Source: AP-15 sp963716115 (GTDB lineage Bacteria > Pseudomonadota > Alphaproteobacteria > ATCC43930 > CGMCC-115725). Taken from it: a DNA stretch of 64,000 bases. The notes under the pieces are model-generated. The model was not told the DNA's origin. It saw nothing but the letters and a program-made list of their open reading frames with translations, and did no database searches. Both the position numbers and the translations under genes were made by a program. Location: contig CAVQSZ010000019.1 of the NCBI GenBank assembly GCA_963716115.1, positions 1-64,000 of the forward strand, given 5' to 3'. Shown here piece after piece: positions 8,923 to 17,245 of the stretch (the first letter of the stretch is position 1; each line of letters opens with the position of its first letter).

Positions 8923-9873
8923 CTACGCCGCCTCGAAGCTGTCCCTGAGCGCCCCGGCGATCTCGTCGAGCGCCGGGCCCGCCGCCTGCACGATCCTGCC
9001 CATCATCAAAAAGCCGTGGATCTGGTCGTCGATATGGCGGTGGCGGACGGCGACGCCGCACTCCTCCAAGCGGCGGGCATAGGCGATGCCTTCGTCGCCG
9101 AGCGGGTCGCAGCCGGCGGTCAGCACATAGGCCGGCGCGACGCCGGCGAGGTCGGCGGCGCGCAACGGCGAGGCGCGCCAGTCGGCGGCGTCCTCGGACC
9201 CACGCAGATAATGGTCGCTGAACCAGCGCATCGTCGCCATGGTCAGCAGATAGCCCTCGGAAAACCGCTGGTGCGAGGCGCGGGTCGTGCCGAAATCGAC
9301 GGCAGGGTAGAGCAGCAGCTGGGCGCAGAGCGCCGGCGCGCCGCGGTCCCGCGCCAGCAGGCTGACGACCGCGGCGAGGTTGCCGCCGGCGCTGTCGCCG
9401 CCGACCGCGAGCCGGCCGCCGTCGATCCCGAGCTTCGGCCCGGCCTCGGCCAGCCATCGCGCCGCGGCGAAGCAATCCTCGACCGCGGCCGGGAATTTGT
9501 GCTCCGGGGCGAGGCGGTAATGCACCGAGGCGACGGCGCATTGGGCGGCGTTGGCGAGATGGCGGCAGATGCCGTCATGGCTGTCGAGGTCGCCGATCAC
9601 CCAGCCGCCGCCGTGCAGGAAGACGAGCGCCGGCAACATCGCGTCGGCGGCGGTCCCCGCCCCGCGATAGAGGCGGATCGGGACCGCGCCGCCGTCGCCG
9701 CCGGGTACGGCGAGCTCGCGGATTTCGGCGACCGGCGGCGGGTCGGGCGACAGCGCCTCGCGGCCGGCCAGAAACAGCGCGCGCGCCTCGGCCGGGCTCA
9801 ACGTGTCGTAGGACGGCCGCCCGGACAGCCGCACCATTTCCAGAACCCGCTCGGCGTCGCGATCGAGCGCCAT
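8923..9873 (-). CDS. Alpha/beta hydrolase, HSL-type carboxylesterase
   Basis: This intact 316-residue esterase belongs to the hormone-sensitive-lipase group. 'PALVFLHGGGWVIGDLDSHD' contains the HGGG oxyanion motif, and 'GGDSAGGNLAAVVSLLAR' contains the nucleophile Ser in GDSAG. The catalytic Asp is in 'LTAGCDPLGDEG' and the His in 'QIHGFLMM'. No signal peptide is seen, so it should be a cytosolic ester or lactone hydrolase. Between its start and the upstream sulfatase gene lies a 317-base intergenic stretch with a candidate small RNA and terminator, so it probably has its own promoter. Confidence 0.9.
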   Translation of the reverse strand: MALDRDAERVLEMVRLSGRPSYDTLSPAEARALFLAGREALSPDPPPVAEIRELAVPGGDGGAVPIRLYRGAGTAADAMLPALVFLHGGGWVIGDLDSHDGICRHLANAAQCAVASVHYRLAPEHKFPAAVEDCFAAARWLAEAGPKLGIDGGRLAVGGDSAGGNLAAVVSLLARDRGAPALCAQLLLYPAVDFGTTRASHQRFSEGYLLTMATMRWFSDHYLRGSEDAADWRASPLRAADLAGVAPAYVLTAGCDPLGDEGIAYARRLEECGVAVRHRHIDDQIHGFLMMGRIVQAAGPALDEIAGALRDSFEAA

Positions 9874-9961
9874 CGGCGGCCCCTCCTGCTATTGGCGTCT
9901 CGGGGTATTGTAGAGAGCGGAGGGGGCCGCGCCAGATCTTCGTGCCGGGCGCTGGCGGGGC

Positions 9962-10095
9962 GATACAGAAAAGCCCCGGCTGGGGAGCCGGGGCTTCTGT
10001 GGCCTGTCGGTTTGCCCGTCCAACAGGCGCGAAATGCATCGTTGGGGGGACGTAACGATGCAGGCAGGATATTGCGGCATTTCCAGCGCAGTTTC
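9962..10095 (-). ncRNA. Candidate small RNA with three hairpins and C-rich loops
   Basis: Read on the minus strand, the transcript would hold three stems in order. The first is a perfect 9-bp stem TGCATCGTT/AACGATGCA (10035-10062) with loop ACGTCCCCCC. The second is GCCTGT/ACAGGC (10002-10028). The third is AAGCCCCGGCT/AGCCGGGGCTT (9971-9996) with loop CCCC, followed by TTTTCTGTAT, which fits an intrinsic terminator. An AT-rich stretch lies just upstream (10097-10135), with TTCACA at 10130-10125 and GATATA or TATAAG around 10107-10100. C-rich loops resemble the anti-Shine-Dalgarno loops of alphaproteobacterial trans-acting sRNAs. I cannot assign a known Rfam family. Confidence 0.5.
9965..9996 (-). 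terminator. Intrinsic terminator hairpin
   Basis: An 11-bp perfect stem with a 4-base loop is followed on the minus strand by TTTTCTGT. It could end the candidate sRNA, the upstream sulfatase transcript, or both. On the plus strand no T run follows, so the minus strand is favoured. Confidence 0.65.
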
Positions 10096-10190
10096 AATTC
10101 TTATATCAAAAATTAACCACGAATTGTGAAAATCTCCGGTACAAATGGCAGATGTAGCGCCTCGCCTCGCCGGCGCGCCCGGCGGCGGCT

Positions 10191-11810
10191 TCAGCGGCCG
10201 AGCCGATCCCTTGCCGCCGCCAGCTCGGCCTCGTCCCAATAGCCGATCAGGATGCCGGCTCTGAGCTGCTGGCCGCTCGCATAGCCCTCGATGCGGCTGT
10301 CCGGCATCGTCGTCCGGTTATGGTCGCGCAACGCCCAGCCGAGCAGCGCCTCGCGCAGCCGCGCCCGCTGGCCCTCGAGCCGGGGGTCGGCGCCAAGGTC
10401 GAGCAGCTCCTGCGGATCGGCGGCAAGATCGTAAAGCATCGGCCGGAAGCCGGTCGCGTGGATGTATTTCCATCTTCCGTCGAACGCCATGAAGAGCCGG
10501 CAGTCTGCGATCGGCTGGTTCAGGGCGACCCGCGCCTCCAGCATCGCGTAGTCGTATTCGGAGAACGCCACGGACCGCCACTGCGAGGGCGTCTCGCCGC
10601 GCAGCCACGGCATCAGCGAGCGGCCCTCGATGATATGGCGCTTCGCCGCGCCGCCGAAATATTCGAGGAAGGTCGGCGCGAGGTCGATCGCCTCCACGAG
10701 CGCGTCGCACACCCGGCCGCGCGACGCGTCGGCCGTCGGCCGCGGGTCGGCGACGATCAACGGGATCCTGACCGCGCAGTCGTGAAAGAAATCCTTCTCG
10801 CCGAGCCAGTGGTCGCCGAGATAGTCGCCGTGGTCGGAGGTGAAGACGATCATCGTCTTGTCGGCGAGGCCGCGCTCGTCGAGAAAGCGGAACAAGAGGC
10901 CGAGCTGATCGTCGATCTGCCGGATCAGCCCCATATAGGCCGGGATCACCCGCGCCCTGACCTCGTCGCGGGCGAAATTGCGCGACGGGCGCATCGCCAT
11001 GAACGCGGCGTAGACCGGGTGCGGGTCGGCGCGCTCGGCCGCGGCGCGATTGGGCGGCAGCACGTCGCCCGCATCGTAGAGGGCGTGGTAGGGCGGCGGC
11101 GCCAGATAAGGCCAGTGCGGCTTGATGTAGGAGAGGTGCAGGCACCACGGGCGGCCGTCGCGCGCCGCCTCGTCGATAAAGGCCATGGCGCGGCGGGTGA
11201 TGTAGGGCGTCTCGGAATGCTCTTCGGGCACTCGCGCCGGCTTGTCGGCATGGGCTAAGAGCCAGCCGTTCAGCACCTCGCCGTCGGCGCCTTCGGCGGA
11301 GCCTGCCCAGGCCTCCCACGGGTTTTCCGCGTCAAAGCCCTGCTCGCGAAGATACGCGTCGTAGCGCGGGCGGGGACGGCTTGCAGGATGCAGCCCGTCA
11401 TCGCGCTCATAGGGCTCGAAGCCGCATTGCGCGAGATGGACGCCGCTCGCCGAAGCGGGGTCGATGCCGAGCCGCGCCATGCCCTCGGTGTCGGCGGCCA
11501 TGTGGGTCTTGCCGACCAGGACGTTGCGCACGCCCAATTCCTTCAGGTGGTCGCCCAGGGTCGGCTCGCCGACGCGCAGCGGGAAGCCGTTCCAGCTCGA
11601 GCCGTGCGAGCGCATGTAGCGCCCGGTGTAGAAGCTCATCCGCGACGGCCCGCAGATCGGCGACTGGACATAGGTGCGGGTAAAGCGCACGCCGCGCGCC
11701 GCCAGCGCGTCGATGTTCGGCGTCTGGAGCCGCGGGTGGCCGCAGCAGCCGAGATAGTCGAACCGCAGCTGGTCGCACATGATGAAGAGGATGTTGCAGT
11801 CGGCCGGCAT
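10191..11810 (-). CDS. Sulfatase-like hydrolase (arylsulfatase / phosphonate monoester hydrolase group)
   Basis: This intact 539-residue alkaline-phosphatase-superfamily enzyme has the type I sulfatase signature 'ICGPSRMSFYTGRYMRSHG', where Cys53 would be converted to formylglycine. The metal site is built by 'NILFIMCDQLRFDYLG' near the N terminus and 'MIVFTSDHGDYLGDH'. 'VLVGKTHM' carries the usual Lys and His. There is no signal peptide, so it should act in the cytosol on sulfate esters or phosphonate/phosphate diesters. A formylglycine-generating enzyme would be needed and is not in the window. A MITE-like element lies immediately upstream. Confidence 0.88.
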   Translation of the reverse strand: MPADCNILFIMCDQLRFDYLGCCGHPRLQTPNIDALAARGVRFTRTYVQSPICGPSRMSFYTGRYMRSHGSSWNGFPLRVGEPTLGDHLKELGVRNVLVGKTHMAADTEGMARLGIDPASASGVHLAQCGFEPYERDDGLHPASRPRPRYDAYLREQGFDAENPWEAWAGSAEGADGEVLNGWLLAHADKPARVPEEHSETPYITRRAMAFIDEAARDGRPWCLHLSYIKPHWPYLAPPPYHALYDAGDVLPPNRAAAERADPHPVYAAFMAMRPSRNFARDEVRARVIPAYMGLIRQIDDQLGLLFRFLDERGLADKTMIVFTSDHGDYLGDHWLGEKDFFHDCAVRIPLIVADPRPTADASRGRVCDALVEAIDLAPTFLEYFGGAAKRHIIEGRSLMPWLRGETPSQWRSVAFSEYDYAMLEARVALNQPIADCRLFMAFDGRWKYIHATGFRPMLYDLAADPQELLDLGADPRLEGQRARLREALLGWALRDHNRTTMPDSRIEGYASGQQLRAGILIGYWDEAELAAARDRLGR

Positions 11811-11824
11811 CCGGTTGTTCCTTG

Positions 11825-12061
11825 TTCAGAGCTTGTGAAGGAATTGTCGGATGGCTGGATCAGCGCCGTACGTCCCCCGCTTCCGCCGGGGGCAGGCTCT
11901 TCGAGACAGCCGCTGCGCGGCTTCCTCAGGATGAGGTGTTTTCTTAATGCCATCAACAACGCACCTCATGGTGAGGAGCGCCGAAGGCGCGTCTCGAACC
12001 ACGCACGGCGCCCATGCTGCGCCCTGTTTTCGTTCCGAGACCAATTCCTTCACACGCTCTC
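11825..12061. mobile_element. MITE-like element, family B, with 19-bp terminal inverted repeats
   Basis: The ends are AGAGCTTGTGAAGGAATTG (11825-11843) and its inverse CAATTCCTTCACACGCTCT (12042-12060), differing at one base. Inside is a second palindrome with 'CCTCAGGATGAGG' and 'CCTCATGGTGAGGAGCGCCG' type arms. A related degenerate copy with the same outer end is at about 6768-6975. No coding capacity is evident. The right end lies against the stop codon of the antiporter gene. Confidence 0.7.
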
Positions 12062-13289
12062 AGCTCTCGCGTCCGTAGCCGAGGAGGCGCGCGGCGGGGG
12101 CGATCGTCCAGCCCTGGATCGCCAGCGAGGCGACCACCAGGATAAAGATGCCGGCGAAGAAGCGCTCGTCGCGATTGGGGTCGGACAGCGCCGGGATGAT
12201 GCTGAGAAAGATCGGCACGGCGCCGCGCAGCCCGACCCAGGACGCGAATGTCATGTCGCGCACGCCGAAACGAAACGGCGCGAGGCAGGCGAACACCGCC
12301 AGCGGGCGCGCCAGGAGGATCAGCACGAGCGCGGCTGCGACGCCGGGGACGAGGTACGGCAAGAGGTCGTGCGGCGTCACCAAGAGGCCCAGCATCACAA
12401 AGAGGGCGATCTGCGACAACCAGCCGAGACCCTCGAAAAAATGCTCGACCGCCTGGTGCGCCCGATGCGGCGTGGCGCCCGTCATCACTGCCGCGATGTA
12501 GATCGCCAGAAAGCCGCTGGTGCCGACGAGCTGCGCGACGCCGAAGACCGAGAGCGCGCCGGTCAAGGTGAGAACGTTGGCGAGCGGCGGCTCCAGCGGC
12601 AGCCGGCGCAGCAGGAAGGCGAGAAGCCAGCCGCCGGCAAAGCCGACCGCGGCGCCGCCGGCCATCTCGCGCACGAACAAGAGCGCGGCATTGCCGAAGG
12701 TCGCCCAGCCGGGCTCGGACAGGATGCGGAGCACCAGCACCGTCAGGAAGATCGACATCGGGTCGTTGAGCCCGGATTCGACCTCCAAGAGTGCGGCGAC
12801 CCGCTCGGGCAGCGCCACCCGGCTGCGGCGTAAGAGCGCGCCGACCGCGGCGGCGTCGGTGGGGGCCGCGGCGGCGCCGACCAGCAGCGCCCCGGCGAGC
12901 GAAACCGGCACATAAAGCGCCACGAAGCCGGCGACCACCAGCGCGGTAACCACGACCCCGATCGTCGCCAGCGCAAAGGCGGGCCACAAGGTCAGGCGCA
13001 GCACCGACATGCGGGTCTTGACCCCGCCCTCGAACAGGATCACCGCCAAGGCGACGCTGCCGATCAGATAGGCGGCGTAGAAATCGTCGAACGCGATGCC
13101 GAGGACGCCGTCCTTGCCGGCCAGCATCCCGAGCCCGAGAAACACCAGCAGCACCGGCGCGCCGAGCCGGCGCGAGGCGAGCCCGACCAGGATGCTCAGC
13201 ACGCCGAGGACAGCGCAGAAGGCGATCAGCCCGTTGGCGTGCCCCATCAGCGCGCGGCCGACCGCGATCAATTCCGGCGGCGTGCTCAC
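12060..13289 (-). CDS. CPA1-type cation:proton antiporter
   Basis: This is a 409-residue membrane protein with 10-12 hydrophobic segments and the Na+/H+ exchanger pattern: 'LLVFLGLGMLAGKDG', 'AAPTDAAAVGALLRRSRV', 'ESGLNDPMSIFLTVLVL' (conserved ND) and 'WVGLRGAVPIFLSIIPAL'. It resembles the membrane part of NhaP2/CvrA K+/H+ antiporters but lacks the cytosolic TrkA_C domain. I chose the GTG at 13289 because it overlaps the dctM stop in a GTGA; an internal ATG at 13247 is possible. It is the last gene of the TRAP operon, and a MITE-like element abuts its stop codon. Confidence 0.85.
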   Translation of the reverse strand: MSTPPELIAVGRALMGHANGLIAFCAVLGVLSILVGLASRRLGAPVLLVFLGLGMLAGKDGVLGIAFDDFYAAYLIGSVALAVILFEGGVKTRMSVLRLTLWPAFALATIGVVVTALVVAGFVALYVPVSLAGALLVGAAAAPTDAAAVGALLRRSRVALPERVAALLEVESGLNDPMSIFLTVLVLRILSEPGWATFGNAALLFVREMAGGAAVGFAGGWLLAFLLRRLPLEPPLANVLTLTGALSVFGVAQLVGTSGFLAIYIAAVMTGATPHRAHQAVEHFFEGLGWLSQIALFVMLGLLVTPHDLLPYLVPGVAAALVLILLARPLAVFACLAPFRFGVRDMTFASWVGLRGAVPIFLSIIPALSDPNRDERFFAGIFILVVASLAIQGWTIAPAARLLGYGRES

Positions 13290-14575
13290 AGCGACAACAG
13301 GCGCGGCAGCCACAGCGAGATCGCCGGGATGTAGGTCACCAGCATCAGGACCGCAAACATGACCGCGTAGAACGGCCAGATCTCGCGCACGACCTCTTCG
13401 ATCGTCACCCGGCCCACGGCGCAGCCGACGAAGAGGATCGAGCCGACCGGCGGATGGCACAGGCCGATGCCGAGGTTCAGCATCATGATCATGCCGAAAT
13501 GCACCGGGTCGACGCCGAATTTCATCATCACCGGCAGCAGGATCGGGGTCACGATCAGGATCGAGGGCGCCATGTCGAGGAGGCAGCCGAGCACCAGGAG
13601 CAGGATGTTGATCAGGAACAGGATCACGTTCTTGTCGCTCGACAGGGTCAGCAGCACCGAGGTCACCCGCGCCGGCACCTGCATCAGCGCCATCACGTAG
13701 CCGACGCTGGCGGCGAACGCGATCAGGGTCATGACCATCGCCACCGTGCGCATCGTGCGGTGGATCAGGAGCGGCAGGTCGCGCCAGCGATAGTCGCGGT
13801 AGATGAACATCGTGACGAAGAAGGCCCAGAGGCAGGCGACGGCGCCCGCCTCGATCGCGGTGAACACGCCCCCTAATATGCCGCCCAGGATGATCCCCAG
13901 GGTCACCAGGCCCCAGAACGCGTCGGCCGCGATCCTGACGGCGTCGCGCCACGGCACGGTCTCGCCGCGCGGGTGGCCGTTGCGGTAGGCGAGGACGAGG
14001 CACAGCACGATCAGCGAGGCGCCGAGCAGGAGGCCCGGGACGACCCCGGCCATGAAGAGGGCGATGATCGAAATCGTGCCGCCGGTGGCGAGCGAGTAGA
14101 TGACCGCATTGTGGCTCGGCGGCACCAGGAGCGCCTGCACCGAGGCGCTGATCGTCACATTGGTGGCGAAAACGCGGGGGTAGCCCACTTTCTCCATCTG
14201 CGGGATCATGACCGAGCCGATCGCCGAGGTGTCGGCCACCGCCGAGCCCGAGATGCCGCTCAAAAACGTCGTGGCCAGCACGTTGACCGCGGAGAGCCCG
14301 CCGCGCACCCGCACGATCCCGACCAGCACGTTGGCGAACGCGACCAGCCGCTTCGCCATGCCGCCCTCGGCCATGATCGCGCCCGCCAGCACGAAGAACG
14401 GGATCGTCAGCATCGCGAACTTGCTGACCCCGCTCGACACCTGCAGCATCACCGCCTCGAGCGGGATGCCGATCCACCAGGCGCCGGCCAGCGCGCCCAA
14501 GCCCAGCGCATAGGCGATCGGCACGCCGAGCGCAAAGCAGCCGAAGAGGGTCGCGACGACGATCAGGATTTCCAT
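13286..14575 (-). CDS. dctM: TRAP transporter large permease (DctM family)
   Basis: This 429-residue, roughly 12-helix membrane protein has DctM/SiaM hallmarks: 'LATTFLSGISGSAVADTSAI', 'GSVMIPQMEKVGYPRVFATN', 'VPPSHNAVIYSLATGG' and 'LGIGLCHPPVGSILFVGCAV'. It forms the Na+-driven translocation pore of a TRAP importer with the DctQ protein encoded 21 bases upstream. The substrate cannot be read from the membrane parts; TRAP systems usually import carboxylates. The gene is intact and its stop overlaps the start of the antiporter gene by 4 bases (GTGA), so the two are translationally coupled. Confidence 0.93.
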   Translation of the reverse strand: MEILIVVATLFGCFALGVPIAYALGLGALAGAWWIGIPLEAVMLQVSSGVSKFAMLTIPFFVLAGAIMAEGGMAKRLVAFANVLVGIVRVRGGLSAVNVLATTFLSGISGSAVADTSAIGSVMIPQMEKVGYPRVFATNVTISASVQALLVPPSHNAVIYSLATGGTISIIALFMAGVVPGLLLGASLIVLCLVLAYRNGHPRGETVPWRDAVRIAADAFWGLVTLGIILGGILGGVFTAIEAGAVACLWAFFVTMFIYRDYRWRDLPLLIHRTMRTVAMVMTLIAFAASVGYVMALMQVPARVTSVLLTLSSDKNVILFLINILLLVLGCLLDMAPSILIVTPILLPVMMKFGVDPVHFGMIMMLNLGIGLCHPPVGSILFVGCAVGRVTIEEVVREIWPFYAVMFAVLMLVTYIPAISLWLPRLLSL

Positions 14576-14596
14576 CGGCGACGGGCTTGGGCCGGA

Positions 14597-15103
14597 TCAA
14601 CCGCCATGCGGATCGGCGGGCTGCGGCGGCGGCCCGATCAGCAGCCGCTCGGCGACGAACAGCAGGGTGAGCGCGCCGCCGATCGGGATCGGCAGGTAGG
14701 TGACGCCGACCGACAACGCCGGAAACTCGGCGATCGACTGGTGCCAGGTGGCTTCGACCAGCCGCATGCCCCAGATGACCATGAACAGGCTCAGCAGCGC
14801 CGTCAGCAGCTCGGCGATCGATTCGAAGAGCCGCCGCCAGAAATCCGGCAGGATCCGCACCAATACCGACACCCGCATGTGCGCGCCGGAGCGGTAGCAG
14901 GAGGCGGCCCCGAAAAAGGTCAGCACGATCGTCAACAGGATCGCCATCGGCTCCGGCCACGAGGCGGCGCGGTTGAGGACATAGCGGGTGTAGACGCTCC
15001 ACGGGATCACCGCCGAGATCAGCACCAACGCCGAGCCGGAGACGACGGCGCAGACAAAGTACAGCGCATCCATCGCCCGGCGCAGGCGGCCGGCCGCCGT
15101 CAT
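14597..15103 (-). CDS. dctQ: TRAP transporter small permease (DctQ family)
   Basis: This 168-residue protein has four hydrophobic segments and the conserved pocket 'VIPWSVYTRYVLNRAASWPE', the usual DctQ signature. 'SCYRSGAHMRVSVLV' is the second family block. It partners the large permease gene just downstream and bridges it to the periplasmic binding protein. The 122-base gap to the DctP gene contains a palindromic dispersed repeat (about 15118-15186), which may weaken transcription between dctP and dctQ. The gene is intact. Confidence 0.9.
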   Translation of the reverse strand: MTAAGRLRRAMDALYFVCAVVSGSALVLISAVIPWSVYTRYVLNRAASWPEPMAILLTIVLTFFGAASCYRSGAHMRVSVLVRILPDFWRRLFESIAELLTALLSLFMVIWGMRLVEATWHQSIAEFPALSVGVTYLPIPIGGALTLLFVAERLLIGPPPQPADPHGG

Positions 15104-15117
15104 TTTCCCGCGATCCT

Positions 15118-15186
15118 CATCCCGTCATGCCGGCGAAAGCCGGTATCCAACTCCGCAATGGGTCCCGGCCTGCGCCGGGAAGACGA
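15118..15186. repeat. Palindromic 'CGTCATGCCGGCGAAAGCCGG' type dispersed repeat
   Basis: The stretch reads as two facing half-palindromes ('GCCGGCGAAAGCCGGTATCC' and 'GGTCCCGGCCTGCGCCGGGA'), typical of short intergenic repeats of proteobacteria. Related versions are at 18140-18232, 22085-22120 and 46988-47070. Confidence 0.65.
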
Positions 15187-15225
15187 ACCAACACGCGCAT
15201 GTCTGTGTCGGAAATGGCTGCAATC

Positions 15226-16227
15226 TCAATCGACCGCCTCGATCTGCTTGATCAGGTCGGCGTATTTGGCGCCGTATTTGTCCCAGACCGGCTTTACCGC
15301 CTTCTGGAACGGGGTCTTGTCGGAAATCGTGATGATGTCGATGCCGGCGGCCTTCATCTTGGCCATCGCCTGCTCTTCCTTTTCGTTCCACAGGCGGCGC
15401 TCGTCGAGCTGCGCCTCGCGCGCCAGCTTCCTGATCAGCGCCTGGTCGTCCTTGGAAAGCGTGTCCCAGACCGGCCGCGAAAACACCAGCATCTCGGGCA
15501 CGATCAGGTGCTCGGTCAGGGTGTAGTACTTGGCGACCTGGTAATGGTTGTCGAAATAAAAGCTCGGCGGGTTGTTCTCGGCGCCGTCGACGACGCCCGT
15601 CTGCAGGGCGCTGAACACCTGGTCGTAGCCCATCGCCACCCCGTTGCCGCCGAGCGCGTTCATCATGTCGACGAACATCGGGTTGCCCATGACGCGGACC
15701 TTGAGGCCCTTCACGTCGGCGATGTCCTTGATCGGCCGCTTGGTGTCGTAGAGGTTGCGCGCGCCGGCGTCCATGAAGGCGAGGCCGACGAGGTGGGTGT
15801 TCGGGTTGTCGGTGACCTTGTCGAGCAGCGCCTGGCCGATCGGCCCGTCGATCACCTTGTCCATATGCGCGGTGCTGCGAAACAGGAACGGCAGGTTGAA
15901 GACGTTGAGGTCGTCGACGACCGGCCCGAGCGCGCCGACGCTGACCCGCGCCATTTGGATCGCGCCCACCTGCGCCTGCTCGATCGCCTCCTTCTCGCCG
16001 CCGAGCTGCATCGCCGCGTACATCTGGATGGTCAGCCGCCCGCCGGTCGCCTCGGCGAGCTTTTTCCCCATGTTCTCGACCGCCTGCACCGTCGGGTAGC
16101 CTTCCGGGTGCACGTCGGACACCTTGAGCACCATCTTCTGGTCCGCCGCCCACGCCGTTCGGCCGCCGATCAGGCCGAGGACCGACGCGCCCATTCCGAT
16201 CTGCAACGCAAGCCGTCTGTCGATCAT
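15226..16227 (-). CDS. dctP: TRAP transporter substrate-binding protein (DctP family)
   Basis: This 333-residue secreted protein opens with a signal peptide ('MIDRRLALQIGMGASVLGLI', cleavage near 'TAWAADQ'). It shows DctP motifs: 'ATGGRLTIQMYAAMQLGG', 'FNLPFLFRSTAHMDKVIDGP', 'KGLKVRVMGNPMFVDMMNAL' (with the conserved Arg that binds a carboxylate) and 'VVDGAENNPPSFYFDNHYQV'. The ATG at 16227 has GGGAGGG upstream. It should capture an organic acid in the periplasm for the DctQM permease encoded next. An ABC-type permease gene lies only 29 bases upstream, which is unusual. Confidence 0.92.
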   Translation of the reverse strand: MIDRRLALQIGMGASVLGLIGGRTAWAADQKMVLKVSDVHPEGYPTVQAVENMGKKLAEATGGRLTIQMYAAMQLGGEKEAIEQAQVGAIQMARVSVGALGPVVDDLNVFNLPFLFRSTAHMDKVIDGPIGQALLDKVTDNPNTHLVGLAFMDAGARNLYDTKRPIKDIADVKGLKVRVMGNPMFVDMMNALGGNGVAMGYDQVFSALQTGVVDGAENNPPSFYFDNHYQVAKYYTLTEHLIVPEMLVFSRPVWDTLSKDDQALIRKLAREAQLDERRLWNEKEEQAMAKMKAAGIDIITISDKTPFQKAVKPVWDKYGAKYADLIKQIEAVD

Positions 16228-16256
16228 CTCCGAGCCCTCCCGTTGTTGTGTCGTCG

Positions 16257-17171
16257 TCAGAACTGGACCTGCGATGTCCGCAGCCTGCGCATCAGGATGA
16301 TCACCAGCGGGATCAACAGCGGCAGCGCCGAGAACACCGCCGCCACCCCGAGCCGCGGCTGGGCCATGTCGAACGCGTAGCGGATGCTGAGCGTCGCCAA
16401 TACATTGGTCAAATTCGCCGGGCCGCCGCCGCTGACGAAATAGACGGCGTTGTAGTCGCCGAGCGCGAAGATCGTCGTGAGCAGGGTGCAGATCAGATAG
16501 AGGTTGCCGAGCAGCGGAAAATTGATGTGCGCGAACATGCGCAGCCCGGAAGCGCCGTCGACCTTCGCCGCCTCCTGAACCTCCGACGGGATCGCCAGCC
16601 GCCCGGCGAGCAGGATCACCGTCCAGAACGGCAGCCACTTCCAGATATGCGAGGCCATCACCGCGCCGAGCGCGCTCCAGCGGTGGCTGAGCCAGTCCGG
16701 GCCGGCGACGCCGAAAAGATGCCACAACAGGTTGTTGACGAGGCCCCAATCGCCGTTGAGCATCCAGTGGATCGACATGTAGGCCGGCTGCGCCGGAACC
16801 GCCCACGGCAGCACGAAGATCATCAGCAGCGCCTTGACCCACCAGCCCTTGCGCACGAAGAAGCCCGACAGCAGCAGGGCGAGGAACATTTTGAGATTGA
16901 TCGCGACGCCGAGATAGAGCGCGGTGTTGACGACGGTCTGGGGGTAGATCGGGTCGGAAACCAGCGTGCCGTAGAGGCCGGGGTCGCTGCCCATCCAGAT
17001 GCCGAAGGCGACCGGATAGGCGACGAACGCCAGAAACACGGCCGCGTACGGCACGCAGAAGGCGACCGCCCAGGCATATTCCGAGCCCAGCAGATGGCCG
17101 CGCCACGACCGGCCTCGCGCCCGCGGACGGGCCGCCGGGGCGGGCAGGGCTTGCGCGATGTCAGCCGGCAT
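16257..17171 (-). CDS. Sugar-type ABC transporter permease (MalF/UgpA-like), unpartnered
   Basis: This intact 304-residue protein has six hydrophobic segments and the cytoplasmic EAA loop 'EVQEAAKVDGASGLRMFAHI', followed by 'NFPLLGNLYLICTLLTTIF' and 'YFVSGGGPANLTNVLATLS', all typical of family-1 carbohydrate permeases. A functional importer would need a second permease, an ATPase and a binding protein. None is adjacent: the next gene downstream is a TRAP binding protein and the next upstream a crotonase-fold enzyme. The missing subunits may be elsewhere in the genome, or this may be a remnant. Confidence 0.88.
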   Translation of the reverse strand: MPADIAQALPAPAARPRARGRSWRGHLLGSEYAWAVAFCVPYAAVFLAFVAYPVAFGIWMGSDPGLYGTLVSDPIYPQTVVNTALYLGVAINLKMFLALLLSGFFVRKGWWVKALLMIFVLPWAVPAQPAYMSIHWMLNGDWGLVNNLLWHLFGVAGPDWLSHRWSALGAVMASHIWKWLPFWTVILLAGRLAIPSEVQEAAKVDGASGLRMFAHINFPLLGNLYLICTLLTTIFALGDYNAVYFVSGGGPANLTNVLATLSIRYAFDMAQPRLGVAAVFSALPLLIPLVIILMRRLRTSQVQF

Positions 17172-17245
17172 TGCCCGGCCTCCCGATGGTGAGGGCGGCT
17201 ATTGTCCGGCCTTTTGCCCGGCGCGACAACAGCGCCCGCGTCCGG

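Noticed and set aside
9889..10239. 116-codon minus-strand frame through the sRNA candidate
   Set aside because: It overlaps three strong hairpins and a terminator, has no RBS or family match, and its N terminus lies inside the sulfatase gene end.
12060..15002. 980-codon minus-strand frame covering antiporter and TRAP genes
   Set aside because: Its N-terminal two thirds lie out of frame with the clear dctQ and dctM proteins; only the last 409 codons are the antiporter.
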